Source of the DNA: Cervus elaphus | Taxonomy: Eukaryota > Chordata > Mammalia > Artiodactyla > Cervidae | DNA length: 64,000 nucleotides | Assembly (NCBI RefSeq): GCF_910594005.1 | Contig: NC_057817.1 | Span: forward strand, 31,473,001 to 31,537,000 | Reading direction: 5' to 3' | Shown: positions 48,288 to 59,640 of the stretch, piece after piece | Numbering within the stretch: the first letter of the stretch is position 1 | Layout of the letters: every line of letters starts with the position of its first letter | Translations under genes and position numbers: made by a program | The notes under the pieces: generated by a model | The model's input: only the letters and a program-made list of their open reading frames with translations | Told to the model about the DNA's origin: nothing | Database searches by the model: none

Positions 48288-48575
48288 GGATTTCCCTGGT
48301 GGCCCAGTGGTTAAAAATCTGTCTGCCAATGCAGAGGACACAGGTTTGGTCCCTGGTTGGGGAAGATTCCACATGCAGCGGGGCATCCGTGCATCACAAC
48401 TACTGAAGCCCACATACTCTACAGCCCATGCTCAGCAGCAAGAGAAGTCACCACAATGAAAAGCCCGTGCACTGCAACTACAGAGTAGCCGCCACTCACT
48501 TTAACTCTAGTTAAGCCTGCAAACAGCAATGAAGAGCCAGTGCGGCCAAATAAATAAATAAAAATTTAAAAAAGA
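48288..48575 (+). mobile_element. CHR-type tRNA SINE
   Basis: Starts GGGATTTCCCTGGTGGCCCAG, continues with the CCACATGCAGCGGGGC and CACAACTACTGAAGCCC segments typical of cetartiodactyl CHR SINEs, and ends in an AATAAATAAATAAAA tail. Confidence 0.88.
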
Positions 48576-49430
48576 AGAAACACTTTAAAAGATAAAATGA
48601 GACAGGAATAGTTGCTAAAGTCCATGTGAAATTTCAACAAACTGCTTTATTGATGATGGACTAAAAATCATACTTTTAAACTAGCTTCCATGAGCCCCTA
48701 CCTCTGAACATGACAGATGTTCTCAAAACCCAGGAAAATGTTGGCATCTCCCACCCATACGAACTGCATTTAACTCCAATATACAGGTGGTTTGCTGACC
48801 ATAAACACCTCTCCTCTCCTCTCCAGTATTTCTGAGCCAGGGAGAACTGAAGTTCTATCACTTACCTTCTCTTTCCCCTACCTAATCTCATTGGCCTCTA
48901 TCTCTCCATCCATTCGGAAACAAGTCCCAGAAACAATACGGCAGTAAGAGGGGTTCTGTGGGTCAGAAACTGGAAAGGGCACAGCAAGGATGATTTGTAT
49001 GTGCTTCACCCAATCTGGGCTTCAGCTAGGAGGAGTCAGAGGCTCAAAGGATAGGGAATGAAGTCACCTAAATGCTCATTCAGTCACAGTATCTGACACA
49101 TAGGCTGAGAAAGCTTGAAGACAAGGATGTCCCATCAGAGCATCTAAAGAAGGCCTTACCATGTGGTTTGGCTTCAACAACACATAGTACCCTTAGGATA
49201 GTCAGACTTATACATGGCATCCCAGAGCTCTGAGTATGAGAGGTCAAGAAAACAGGGTAAAAGTATCATAGCCTTTTCTGACCTTACCTTGGAAGTTATC
49301 CAACATCACTACTTAACTCTTATTACAAGAGAGTCTAAGCCCACTCAGATTTGTAGTCAAGAGCAGACCCACTAACCAATGATAATGTCAAAGGAAATAT
49401 CATCTTTAGATTTAAATCTGCCATACCCTG
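48576..49430. other. Stretch without gene, unassigned old repeat likely
   Basis: No open frame of interest. The composition differs from the L1s on both sides and looks like old LTR or DNA-transposon debris, which I cannot place. Confidence 0.4.
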
Positions 49431-50020
49431 TAAAAGTAATTAATAAAAAAACACTGGAGCTAAAGAATGCAATGATTGCAATGAAAAAAATCACTAGTAG
49501 ACTTGATAAAACATAAGAAGGAATCAATGAACTCAAAGATGGAGAATGTAAATTATACAGTCATAGAATCAAAGAAAAAAGAATGAAAACAATGAAGAAA
49601 GCCTAAAGGATTCAGGGAACTCTTATCAGTTGAACTACACATCTTAGGAGTCCTAGAAGGAGAAGAGATGGTGAAGGGGGCAGAAAACTTATTTAAATAA
49701 ATAATAGCTGAAAACTTCCCAGATATAAGGAGGCTAATTGGCATCCATATTCAGGATGCCAAAGGATGTCAGAGAGAAGAAATCAAGTCTATACTGACAT
49801 ATTATAATTACATTTTCAAGATAAAGAATTTTGAAAGCAGCAAGAGAAAAGCAACTCATCACATATTAGGGAACCTAAGTCTATCAGTGAATTTCTCAGC
49901 AGAAACCTCTCACACCAGGGAAGATTGAGATGATATATTTAAAGTGCTGAAAGAAAAATTTAACAACCAAGAATACAGTAGCCAGTAAAACTCTTCCTCA
50001 GAAATAAAGACAAGGGGGGA
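49431..50020 (+). mobile_element. L1 ORF1 region fragment
   Basis: Sense L1 sequence equivalent to 18490-19070 (AACTCAAAGATGGAG, GAAAACTTCCCAGATATAAG, AGCAAGAGAAAAGCAAC), with stops in all frames. Confidence 0.75.
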
Positions 50021-50285
50021 AGAAGAGGGGGAAGAGATAGTTAGGGAGTTTGGGATCAACATATACACTCTGCTATATTTAAAATGGATAACCAACAAGG
50101 ACCTGTATAGCACAGATAACTCCGCTCAATGTTACATGACAGCCTGGATGGCAGAGGAGTCTAGGAGAGAATAGATACATGTATATGTATGGCTCAGTCC
50201 CTTTGCTATTCACCTGAAACTATTACAGCATTGTTAATTGGCTATACTCCAATATAAAATAAAAAGTAAAAAAATATAAAAAAGA
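50021..50285 (+). mobile_element. L1 3' end fragment
   Basis: Sense 3' UTR (TATAGCACAGATAACTCCG, CACCTGAAACTATTACAGC, TATACTCCAATATAAAATAA) with A-rich tail, nested in older L1. Confidence 0.75.
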
Positions 50286-50343
50286 GAAAGAAAGGTAAAA
50301 TTTAATTCTTCCCAGAAAAACAAAAGAAGAAATAGAAAACCTT

Positions 50344-51975
50344 CAGTTCAGTTCAGTTCAGTCGCTCAGTCGTGTCTGACTCTTTGGGACCCCATGAATG
50401 GCAACACGCCAGTCCTCACTGTCCATCACCAACTCCCGGAGTTTACTCAAACTCATGCCCATCGAGTCGGTGATACCATCCGGACATCTCATCCTCTGTC
50501 GTCCCCTTCTCCTCCTGCCCTCAACCCCTCCAAGCATCAGGGTTTTTTCCAATGAGTCAACTCTTCGCATGAGGTGGCCCAAGTAATGGAGTTTCAGCTT
50601 CAGCATGAGTCCTTCCAGTGAACACCCAGGACTTATCTCCTTCAGGATGGACTGGTTGGATCTCCTTGTAGTCCAAGGGACTCTCAAGAGTCTTCTCCAA
50701 CACCACAGTTCAAAAGCATCAATTTTTCAGAGCTCAGCTTTCTTCACAGTCCAACTCTCACATCCATACATGACCACTGGAAAAACCATAGCCTTGACCA
50801 GATGGACCTTTGTTGGCAAAGTAATGTCTCTGCTTTTTTTTTTGTCTCTGCTTTTTAATATGCTATCTAGGTTGGTCATAACTTTCCTTCCAAGGAGTAA
50901 GCGTCTTTTAATTTCATGGCTGCAATCACCATCTGCAGTGATTTTAGAGCCCAAGAAAATAAAGTCTGACACTGTTTCCACTGTCTCCCCATCTATTTCC
51001 CATGAGGTGATGGGACCAGATGCCATGATCTTAGTTTTCTGAATGTTGAGCTTTAAGCCAACTTTTTCACTCTCCTCTTTCACTTTCACCAAGAGGCTTT
51101 TTAGTTCCTCTTTACTTTCTGCCATAAGGGTGGTGTCATCTGCATATCTGAGGTTATTGATATTTCTCCCAGCAATCTTGATACCAGCTTGTGCTTCCTC
51201 CAGCCCAGCATTTCTCATGATGTACTCTGCATATAAGTTAAATAAGCAGGGTGACAATATACAGCCTTGATGTACTCCTTTTCCTATTTGGAACCAGTCT
51301 GTTGTTCCATGTCCAGTTCTAACTGTTGCTTCCTGACCTGCATACAGGTTTCTCAAGAGGCAGGTCAGATGGTGTGGTAGTCCCATCTCCTTCAGAATTT
51401 TCCACAGTTTATTGTGATCCACACAGTCGAAGGCTTTGGCATAGTCAATAAAGCAGAAATAGATGTTTTTCTGGAACTCTCTTGCTTTTTCGATGATCCA
51501 GCGGATGTTGGCTATTTGATCTCTGGTTCCTCTGCCTTTTCTAAAACCAGCTTGAACATCTGGAAGTTCACAGTTCATGTATTGCTGAAGCCTGGCTTGG
51601 AGAATTTTGAGCATTACTTTCCTAGCGTGTGAGATGAGTGCAATTGTGCAGTAGTTTGAGCATTCTTTGGGATTGCCTTTCTTAGGGATTGGAATGAAAA
51701 TGGACCTTTTCCAGTCCTGTGGCCACTGCTGAGTTTTCCAAATTTGCTGGCATATTGAGTGCAGCCCTTTCATAGCATCATCTTTCAGGATTTTAAATAG
51801 CTCATCTGGAATTCCATCACATCCACTAGCTTTGTTTGTAGTGATGCTTTCTAAGGCCCACTTGACTTCACACTCTAGGATGTCTGGCTCTAGGTGGGTG
51901 ATCACACACCCAGTAATCACACATTGTGATTATCTGGGTCATGAAGATCTTTTTTGTACAGTTCTTCTGTCTATT
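50344..51975 (-). mobile_element. BovB (RTE) LINE, 1.6 kb, 5'-truncated
   Basis: Starts with the CAGTTCAGTTCAGTTCAGT 3'-end repeat and runs on the - strand through the ORF2 C-terminus (50358-50687 in one frame) and reverse transcriptase (50727-51920 in another). The endonuclease part is missing. It splits an L1 that resumes with ACAACAGACCAAT. It is the best preserved BovB in the window. Confidence 0.94.
50727..51920 (-). pseudogene. BovB ORF2 reverse transcriptase, 397-codon open frame
   Basis: An uninterrupted reverse transcriptase domain of the RTE clade, which copies its own RNA at a nicked target. Visible in order: the N-terminal finger (NKASGCDGIPDELFKILK), motif A (FIDYAKAFDCVDHNKLW), motif B (GVHQGCILSPCLFNLYAEYI) and the catalytic YADD (RYADDTTLMAES), followed by the thumb region (GLKLNIQKTKIMASG). 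A small duplication around 50824-50853 (GTCTCTGCTTTTT twice) adds residues near RDKKKSRDITL. The frame ends early at Lys-Lys-Ala-Glu-Leu-stop, and the family's C-terminus follows in another frame (50358-50687). It has no endonuclease domain and no promoter of its own, so it is a dead copy with a long frame, not a gene. Confidence 0.9.
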
Positions 51976-52880
51976 CTTGCCACAACAGACCAATATAAAT
52001 AAAGAGAGTAGCAGAAAGAACAAATAACCAAATTTAAAAATGTGTAATAGAAGTGAATAGACATTTCCCACAGAGAACATACAAATGGTCAACAGGCATA
52101 TGAAAAAGTGCTAAAAATAGGTAATCATCAGGGAAATGCAAACTAAAAACAATTACATACCACCTCAAACCTATTAAAATGACTATTATAAAAACAAACA
52201 AAAGATAGAGTGTTATCAAGGATCTGGAGAAATTAGAAGCTTCTACTGTTCGTGGAAATGTAAATTGGTACAGCAGCTATGGGAAACAGATTCCTCTAAA
52301 AATTAAAAATAGAACTACCATATCATTCAACAATCCCACTTCTGGATATACATCCAAAAGGACTGAATGCAGGGTCTCAAAGAGATATCTGTACACCCAT
52401 GTTCACTGCACCATTATTCACAATAGCTAAAACATGAAAACAACCAAAGTGCTGACTGATAGATGAAAGGGTAAGCAAAATGCGGTAAGCACATATAATG
52501 GAATATTATTTAGTCTTTAAAAAGAACGGGTTTCCGTCATCCAACAACATGGATAAACCTGGAGGACGTTATACAAAGATAAACTCCACAGCAGAATAAA
52601 TATTGCATGATTCCACTTATATGAGTTATTTAAAATAGTCAACCTCATAGAAACAGGGAGTAGAATGATGGTTTCCAGAGGCTGGGAGGAGGATATGGAG
52701 GGTGAATGTTCAACAGATACAAAGTCTCAGTTTTGTAAGATGATTAAGTTTGGAGATCCATAGAAAATTGTGCTGACACTCAACAACATTGTATTGTACA
52801 ATTAAAATTTTGTTAAAGAAAGTACATATTATTTGTATTCTTAACATAATAAAAAAATAATTTTAAAAGCCCTACTATAC
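51976..52880 (+). mobile_element. L1 3' portion
   Basis: Sense ORF2 C-terminus and 3' UTR (ATAGACATTTCCCACAGAG, CAATCCCACTTCTGGATATAC, TTATATGAGTTATTTAAAAT) with an AATAAAAAAATAA tail. Interrupted upstream by the BovB. Confidence 0.8.
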
Positions 52881-52914
52881 ATTATCATTGTTTTTAATAG
52901 CATTAAAAAGTTAT

Positions 52915-52945
52915 AAATAATAAATAATAATAATAATAATTTAAA
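52915..52945. repeat. (AAT)n microsatellite
   Basis: A run of AATAATAAT units after the L1 tail. Confidence 0.9.
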
Positions 52946-53065
52946 AAGCAGAGTTTAATTAATTTAATTTTAATTAAAATTTGGAATTTAATGATTTCAG
53001 AAAGATTATAGTAAATTTGGACTCTATCAGCTTATATATACAAAATAAAAAGTGGAAGAAGAGAT

Positions 53066-53185
53066 GAATTTCCCTGGCAGTCCAGTGGTCAAGACTCTAC
53101 AATTCCACGGCTGGCGGCATGGATTCTATCCCTGGGTGGGAAACTAAGATCCCGCATGCCTCACAATGCAACCAAAAAAAAAGCG
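53066..53185 (+). mobile_element. Short CHR-type tRNA SINE
   Basis: Starts ATTTCCCTGGCAGTCCAGTGG, ends GCATGCCTCACAATGCAACC and an A run. Same type as 17297-17473. Confidence 0.8.
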
Positions 53186-53218
53186 GAAAGAGAGATAAAA
53201 CAGTTAAAAGTTAAAGTA

Positions 53219-53420
53219 TTACTTGCTCAGTCATTTCTGACTCTTTGCAACCCCACAGACCATAGTCTGAGAGGCTCCTGTGTCCATGGAATTCTCCAGG
53301 CAAGAATACTGGAGTGGGTTGCCATTTCCTTCTCCAGGGGATCTTCCCAACCCAGGGATTGAACTTGAGTCTCCTGCATTGTGGGCAGATTCTTTACCAC
53401 CTGAGCCACCAGGAAAGCCC
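53219..53420 (-). mobile_element. Bov-tA SINE
   Basis: A complete antisense copy (ACTTGCTCAGTCATTTCTGAC to CTGAGCCACCAGGAAAGCCC). Confidence 0.93.
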
Positions 53421-53763
53421 ATTGGCACGTATAAATAATAAATAAACATGTACATCTGAAAAAATAAAAGGGAAAATATCCAAACCTATTACAGTCCTCA
53501 TTTCTCTACTTGATCATATAAACAAAATTGATATCTATGGCTTCCTTCTCCACTGTTTCATTATTCCTCTGTCCTCAGCCAGAACCTAATTAGAGTTCTT
53601 AACCTAGTAAAGTTACTATTTATGAAAACCCTGAGTTCTCAATATTCTGCCACTTTTTTTTTTTTTTGGTGGTAGTAGAGTGCCATTGTTTTCTATTAAC
53701 TTAATCTACTATTTGGCATTGAAAGACTAAGAGAAAACCCAGAGGCTACTCTGTGTTCCAGAT

Positions 53764-54060
53764 CTAGTCTTCCTTGATCCCATTTGGTAGCAGCCATCCA
53801 ATTTCCCCTTCATAATCAGGATCAATCACTCCAGCCAGTTGAGTAAGCTCTTTTTTGTCTATTGGCTCAGAGGCAAAAGAAGCCCAAAATGGCCCAGTAG
53901 CTATCTTATCTTCTCCTTGATAGGAACCATTGTTTTTAACCTGCTTTAAGCATTTCTCCTCAAGGATTAAGATATACAAACCAGGAGAGTACATACATAC
54001 AATAACCCAGGATGGGTTATTTTATGTAATAATGAAAGGAACACTCATACTTCCACCTTT
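53764..54060 (-). pseudogene. Endogenous retrovirus dUTPase remnant
   Basis: The - strand frame 53764-53994 (76 codons) contains a Gly-Val-Ile-Asp-x-Asp-Tyr-x-Gly-Glu-Ile-Gly stretch, the substrate-binding motif region of trimeric dUTPases, preceded by a retroviral-looking Ile-Ala-Thr-Gly-Pro-Phe-Trp segment. Several retroviruses encode a dUTPase next to protease. It is short, cut off soon after the motif by a stop, and surrounded by non-coding DNA. It is an isolated fossil fragment with no LTR or other viral gene recognised beside it. Confidence 0.55.
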
Positions 54061-54098
54061 TTATTCCCAGGCTTCTTTATGGGGGAGATAGCAACATA

Positions 54099-54360
54099 TT
54101 CAGTTCAGTTCAGTCACTCAGTCGTGTCCAACTCTTTGTGACCCCATGAATCGCAGCACGCCAGGCCTCCCTGTCCATCACAAACTCCTGGAGTTTACTC
54201 AAACTCATGTCCATCGAGTCGGTGACGCCATCCAGCCATCTCATCCTCTGTCATCCCCTTCTCCTCCTGCCCCCAATCCCTCCCAGCATCAGGGTCTTTT
54301 CCAATGAATCAACTCTTCTCATCAGGTGGCCAAAGTATTGGAGTTTCAGCTTCAGCATCA
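54099..54360 (-). mobile_element. BovB 3' fragment with 9-bp TSD
   Basis: Starts with the CAGTTCAGTTCAGT repeat, with TSD AGCAACATA at 54090-54098 and 54361-54369. Confidence 0.92.
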
Positions 54361-54589
54361 AGCAACATACTAATGACCTCTTATTCAAGAAAAATATTAC
54401 ATCCTATAATACAAAATTCCATCCTTTCAGGATGTTACCTCTCAATTGTGCCATAACTGACTCTTCAGTAAGCCTGTCCCATCTTTCAGATAGCCAAGCC
54501 ACTTCTGGCTGGTGGAGTACATGGTAAGCATAATTAAATTCATGGGCATGAGTTTGCTTATTTGTTTTAGGGAGGCCATTTAAGATCTA

Positions 54590-55290
54590 CTCTCTCACTA
54601 ACTTTAATATAGTATTGCTGACTACTGTCAATATGTTGTACATTATATTTCCAGAACTTACTTATCTTACAACTGGAAGTTTGTACCCTTTGATCAACAT
54701 CTCATTTCTCCTACCACCCAGCACCTGGAAATCACCATTCAACTCTATTTCTATAAATTCAGTTTTTTTATATCTCAAATAAAAGTGAATTAATTCAGCA
54801 TTTGTCTTTTCTTGTCTGACTTATTTCAGTTAGAATAATGCCATCATGGTTCATCCATGTTGTTGCAAAAGGTAGGATTTCCTTCTTTCTATAGCTGAGT
54901 AATAGTCTATTATATATCATATATAACAGACTATTCTATACACACACATACACATATATACCACTGTTTCATTATCTTTTCATCTATCAATGGACACTTA
55001 GGTTGCAACCGTGTATTGGTTTTGTAAGTAATGCTGCAAAGAACATTTCTTTGAACTATCTCCTCAATATATCTCTTTGACATAGTAATTTAATTTCCTT
55101 TGGATATTATCCAGACGTGGGATTATCCAGAGGTGGGATTATGAGGTTCCAATTTATAGTACTTGGATTTTTAGGTTTTAGAAGCACATATATACTGTTT
55201 TCCATAGTGGCTGTACCAATTTACATTCCCAAGAACAGTGCATAAGTATTACCTTTCTCCACATCCTCACCAGCTTTAATTATTTTTTAA
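54590..55290 (-). mobile_element. Old L1 3' end
   Basis: Antisense L1M-type 3' UTR and ORF2 end (GGTTCATCCATGTTGTTGCA, ATAGCTGAGTAATAGTCTAT, GGCTGTACCAATTTACATTC). Confidence 0.78.
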
Positions 55291-55412
55291 TTAAGTATAG
55301 TTAATTTACAATATTTCAGAGGAACAGCAAAGTGATGCATTTACATATATACATACACATACATGGGGTTGCACCCCTTGTTCTGGGCAGATATAGCCCA
55401 GCCTTTAAGTTG

Positions 55413-55607
55413 GGCTTCCCTGGTGACTCAGATGGTAAAGAATCTGCCTGCAATGCAGGAGACCTGGGTTCAATCCCTGGGTCAGGAAGATCCCTGGAGA
55501 AGGAAATGGCTACCTATTCCAGTATTCTTGCCTAGAAAATTCTATGGACAGAAGAGCCTGGCAGGCTATGGTCCATGGGGTCACAAAGAGTAGGACATGA
55601 CTGAGTG
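55413..55607 (+). mobile_element. Bov-tA SINE
   Basis: A complete sense copy (GGGCTTCCCTGGTGACTCAG to GGACATGACTGAGTGACTGA). Confidence 0.93.
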
Positions 55608-55631
55608 ACTGATACATACATACACATATAT

Positions 55632-55850
55632 GGGCTTTCCTGGTGGTGCAGTGGTAAAGAATCCACCTGCCAATGCAGAAGACACAAGAGATAATGGGTC
55701 TGACCCCTGGGTTGGGAAGATTCCCTGGAGAAGAAAATGGAAATCCACTGTAGTATTCTTGCCTGGAGAAGAGACAGAGGAGTCTGGAGGGCTACAGTCC
55801 ATGGGGTTGCAAGGGTTGCAGAGTCAGACATGGCTGAAGTGACTGAGCAT
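55632..55850 (+). mobile_element. Bov-tA SINE, next copy in tandem
   Basis: A second sense copy 25 bp after the first. The two are separated by an ACATACATACACATATATG stretch, suggesting insertion into or next to the first copy's tail. Confidence 0.92.
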
Positions 55851-55997
55851 GCATGTATAGTACTACTATGTACTATAGCAGTACTGTATATAGTAGTGTA
55901 TCTGTTACATCCCAAATTCTCAATTTAACCCTCCCCCTCACTTTTCTCTCTGGCAACCATAAGTTTGTTTTCTATATTTGTGAGTCTATTTCTGTCT

Positions 55998-56674
55998 TTT
56001 TTAAATTAATTAATCTATTTATTTTAATTGGAAGCTAATTACTTTACAATATTGTGGTGGTTTTAGGCATACATTGACATGAATCAGCCATGGGTGTACA
56101 GGTGTCCCCCATCCTGAACCCCCCTCCCACCTCCCTCCCCATCCCATCCCTCAGGTTGTCCCAGTGCACCGGCTTTGAGTGCCCTGTTTCATGCATCAAA
56201 CTTGGACTAGTCATCTATTTCACATATGGTAATATATATGCTTCAATGTTATTCTCTCAAATCATCTCGCCTTCTCCCACAGAGTCCAAAAGTCTGTTCT
56301 TTACATCTGTGTCTCTTTTGCTGTCTTGCATATAGGGTCATCGTTACCATCTTTCTAAATTCCATATATATGCATTAATATACTTTACTGGTATTTTTCT
56401 TTCTGACTTACTTCACTGTATAATAGGCTCCAGTTTCTTCCACCTCATTAGAACTGTTTCAAATGTGGAGTTTCTTCCACCTCATTAGAACTGTTTCAAA
56501 TTACTTTTTAATAGCTGAGTAATATTCCATTGTGTATATCTACCACAGCTTTCTTATCCACTCATCTGCCGATGGACGTCTAGGTTGCTTCCAAGTCCTA
56601 GCTGTTGTAAACAGTGCTGTGATGAACATTGGGGTACACGTGTCTCTTTCAATTCTGGTTTCCTCAGTGTGCAT
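55998..56674 (-). mobile_element. 5'-truncated L1_BT, antisense
   Basis: The 3' UTR complement (TTGGAAGCTAATTACTTTAC, CACCTCCCTCCCCATCCC) runs into the ORF2 end. It contains an internal 33-bp duplication at 56432-56464 and 56469-56501. Confidence 0.9.
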
Positions 56675-56868
56675 CATTTGTATCACTATTTTTAGATTCC
56701 ACATATAAGCGATACCATACGACATTTGTATGTCTCTGTCTGACTTACTTCACTTAGTATGATAATCTCTAGATCCATCTGTGTGCTGTAATGGCACTGT
56801 TTCATTCTTTTTTAGGACTGATATTCCACTGTATGTATGTATGTATGTTATTTACTTATGTAAGTAAG

Positions 56869-57085
56869 TAAAGGACTGTGCTCAGTCATGTCTGATTCTT
56901 TGCAGCCCCATCATCTGTAGCCCACACAGGCTCCTCTGCCCATGGAATTTTCCAGGGAGGAATACTGAAGAGTGGGTTGCCATTCCCTACTCCAGGGAAT
57001 CTTCCCAACCTAGCAGTCAAACCTGCATCTCTCACAGCTCCTGCAGGTGGATTCTTTACCACTAGCACCACCTGGGAAGCCTATA
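56869..57085 (-). mobile_element. Bov-tA SINE
   Basis: An antisense copy (ACTGTGCTCAGTCATGTCTGA to ACCACCTGGGAAGCC), followed by microsatellite. Confidence 0.92.
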
Positions 57086-57097
57086 CATACAGATTTA

Positions 57098-57185
57098 GGT
57101 ATATATATATATGTATACACACACACACACACACATACATACATACATACATATATATATATACACACACAGATACATATATATC
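57098..57185. repeat. Compound (TA)n(CA)n(CATA)n microsatellite
   Basis: Successive TA, CA, CATA and TA runs between the SINE and resumed L1. Confidence 0.95.
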
Positions 57186-57535
57186 ACATATTTACCCATT
57201 CATCTGCTGATGGACATGTATGTTGCTTCCATGTCTTGGCTATTATAAATGCTGCTGCTGCTGTGAACACTAAGGTGCATATCTTTTCGAATTAGAGTTT
57301 TCATATTTTCTGGATGTATGCCCAGGAGTGGGATTGCAGGATCATATGGTAACTCTATTTTTAATTTTTTAAGGAGACTCCATACTGTTCTGCATAGTGG
57401 TTGTACCAATTTACATTCCCATCAACAGTGTAGGAGGGTTCCCTTTTCTCCACACCGTCCCCAGAATTTATTATTTGCAGACGTTTTAATGATGGCCATT
57501 CTGACCAGTGTGGGGTGATATCTCATTGTGATATC

Positions 57536-58020
57536 TCTGCAAAGTCACCTGAGCAATTGCCAGAAGAAGCCATTCAAAGGGTTGTGTCAGACCAGTAGCA
57601 CCCTATTACAGACATGCAAGGGATGCCAAGGAAACCATTCATGAGAGGTGCTGAGCTGAGCCCTGCTGAAACCAGGCACTACATAAGCCATTCGAATTAG
57701 TGAAGCAGGCCCTGTATAAGTTATATGCACTGAATGAGCCCGGCATTTCAGAAGTCATGAGAGCTGCAGGAGCCCAGTGATGCAGAAGACACTACTGCAG
57801 GAGCCTGCCTAGGGGAGTACACCAGAACCAGAAGAGAACCTCTTTCTTTACCACTATCCCTCTGCTGCCCTCTACTGACAAAGTTAAAATCCTGTGAGCT
57901 GGCAAGGGAAAAATATTCAGATTCCAGCTCTGTTATCACAGATCAGGCAATGAAAGGTAGATTTGGAGCTAAGGAGCCATAAATTGATAGCTGGCACAGT
58001 CAATTTGGGAAAGATTGACA
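57536..58020. other. Unclassified segment, no gene
   Basis: GC-richer than its surroundings, with repeated CAGGAGCC- and GCATTC-type words, lying between two antisense L1 pieces. The end (GATTTGGAGCTAAGGAGCC) recalls a dispersed repeat that I cannot name. It has no coding potential that I trust. Confidence 0.4.
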
Positions 58021-59640
58021 TCCTTACATTGTTGTGCTTTCCAACCCATGAACATGAATAACCACTGAACACCATTCATCTAGCTCCTAAAGTTCTCTAA
58101 TAATGTATTATAGTGTTCTGTGTAGAGATAGTGAACATCTTTTTATTAGATCTATATTTAGGTATTCAGTGTTTGTTGATGCTATTATAAAACTGAATTT
58201 TTATTTCATTTTCCAATGGTTTCTTATTCATAAAAATACAATTTCAGTTCAGTCAGTTCAGTCACTCAGTCGTGTCTAACTCTTTGTGATCCCAAGGACT
58301 GCAGCATGCCAGGCTTCCCTGTCCAACACCAACTCCTGGAGTTTGCTCAAACTCACTTCTGTCAAGTTGGTGACGACATCCAATCATCTCATCCTCTGTC
58401 ATCCCCTTCTCCTGCCTTCAGTTTTTCCCAGCATCAGGGTCTTTCCCAAGGAGTCAGTTCTTCACATCGGGTGACCAAAATGTTGGAGTTTCAGCTTCAG
58501 CATCAGTCTTTCCAATGAATATTCAGGACTGATTTCCTTTAGGATTGGCTGGTTTGATCTCCTTGCAGTCCCAGGGGCTCTCAAGAGTCTTCTCCAACAC
58601 CACAGTTTAAAAGCATCAAGTCTTCAGTGCTCAGCGTTCTTTATGGTCCAACTCTCACATCCACACATGACTACTAGAAAAACCATAGCTTGAGCTATAC
58701 AGGCCTTTGTTGACAAAGTAATGTCTCTGTTTTTTAATATGCTGTCTAGGTTTGCCATAGTTTTTCTTCCAAAGTTTCTTATTTATAAAAGTACAATTTA
58801 ATTTTCATATATTGACCCTGTATGTGGTAAATTTCCTAAATTCACTTGTTAATTCTAATAGTTTATCTGTAGATTCTTTTGATTGTTGCATAGAATATCA
58901 TATAATTTTCAAATAATGGCAGTTTATCTTATTATTTCCAATCCTTACAACTTTTATTCTTTTTCTTGCCTATTGCATTGGCTGGTGTTTCTGGTGTAAA
59001 GTTTAAGCTGTATAGTGGGTATTCATGTCTCATTTCAAGCCTATGGGGAAAAGTTTTTAATATTTTACCATTAAATATGTTTGTTGCAGGTTTTGTGAAC
59101 ACTGTATCAGAATGAAAAAGTTCCCTTCTCCCTTTTATGTCTAGTTTTCTGACAAGTTTTAAACATGAAATAGTGATGAATCTGATCAAACAATTATTCT
59201 ATATCTACTGAAATTCATATGATTTGTTTTCATTTATCCTGTTAAGTAGTGAATTTATACTGATCAATTTTTCAGATGTTAAAGCAATGATACATACTAT
59301 AAATAAATTCAAGTTGTTCAGGTTGAATTATAATTTTTCTACATTTACTGAATTATATTTGTTAATACTTTGCTTAGGAATTTTACATCTAGGATCATGA
59401 AAGAGATTGGCCTGCAACACTCTATTGCAACAATTTTGTCAGTTTCAGGGTCAAGGTTATATTAGGCTTGTAAAACAATTTGGAAAGTGTTTTTTCAGTC
59501 TCCAAAAGAGTTCGTATAATATTGGTGTCACTGTTTCTTTAATGTTTAGAATATATACTGGTCAAGCAATTGGACCTGGAGCTTTCATTATGCAAAGATA
59601 TTTAACTTTAACAATTTTTGACTAGGTATAAGAAATGATT
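58021..59640 (-). mobile_element. Old L1 ORF2 portion
   Basis: Antisense ORF2 middle (CTTACATTGTTGTGCTTTCC, GGATCATGAAAGAGATTGGCC, CTGGTCAAGCAATTGGACC), highly decayed and interrupted by the BovB. Confidence 0.7.
58245..58774 (-). mobile_element. BovB 3' fragment with unusually long TSD
   Basis: Starts with the CAGTTCAGTCAGTTCAGT repeat and covers the ORF2 C-terminus. It is flanked by 25-bp direct repeats with two mismatches at 58220-58244 and 58775-58799. Confidence 0.93.

Larger units (their letters stand above)
55291..57535 (-). mobile_element. L1 3' end, antisense, broken by four insertions
   Basis: L1 3' UTR and ORF2 end read on the - strand in pieces: 55291-55410, 55855-55997, 56675-56850 and 57186-57535 (GGCTATTATAAATGCTGC, ATGCCCAGGAGTGGGATTGC). 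It is split by two Bov-tA, one L1_BT and a third Bov-tA. Confidence 0.78.

Noticed and set aside
55413..55480. tRNA-like A and B boxes
   Set aside because: They belong to the head of Bov-tA SINEs. No intact cloverleaf tRNA gene was found.
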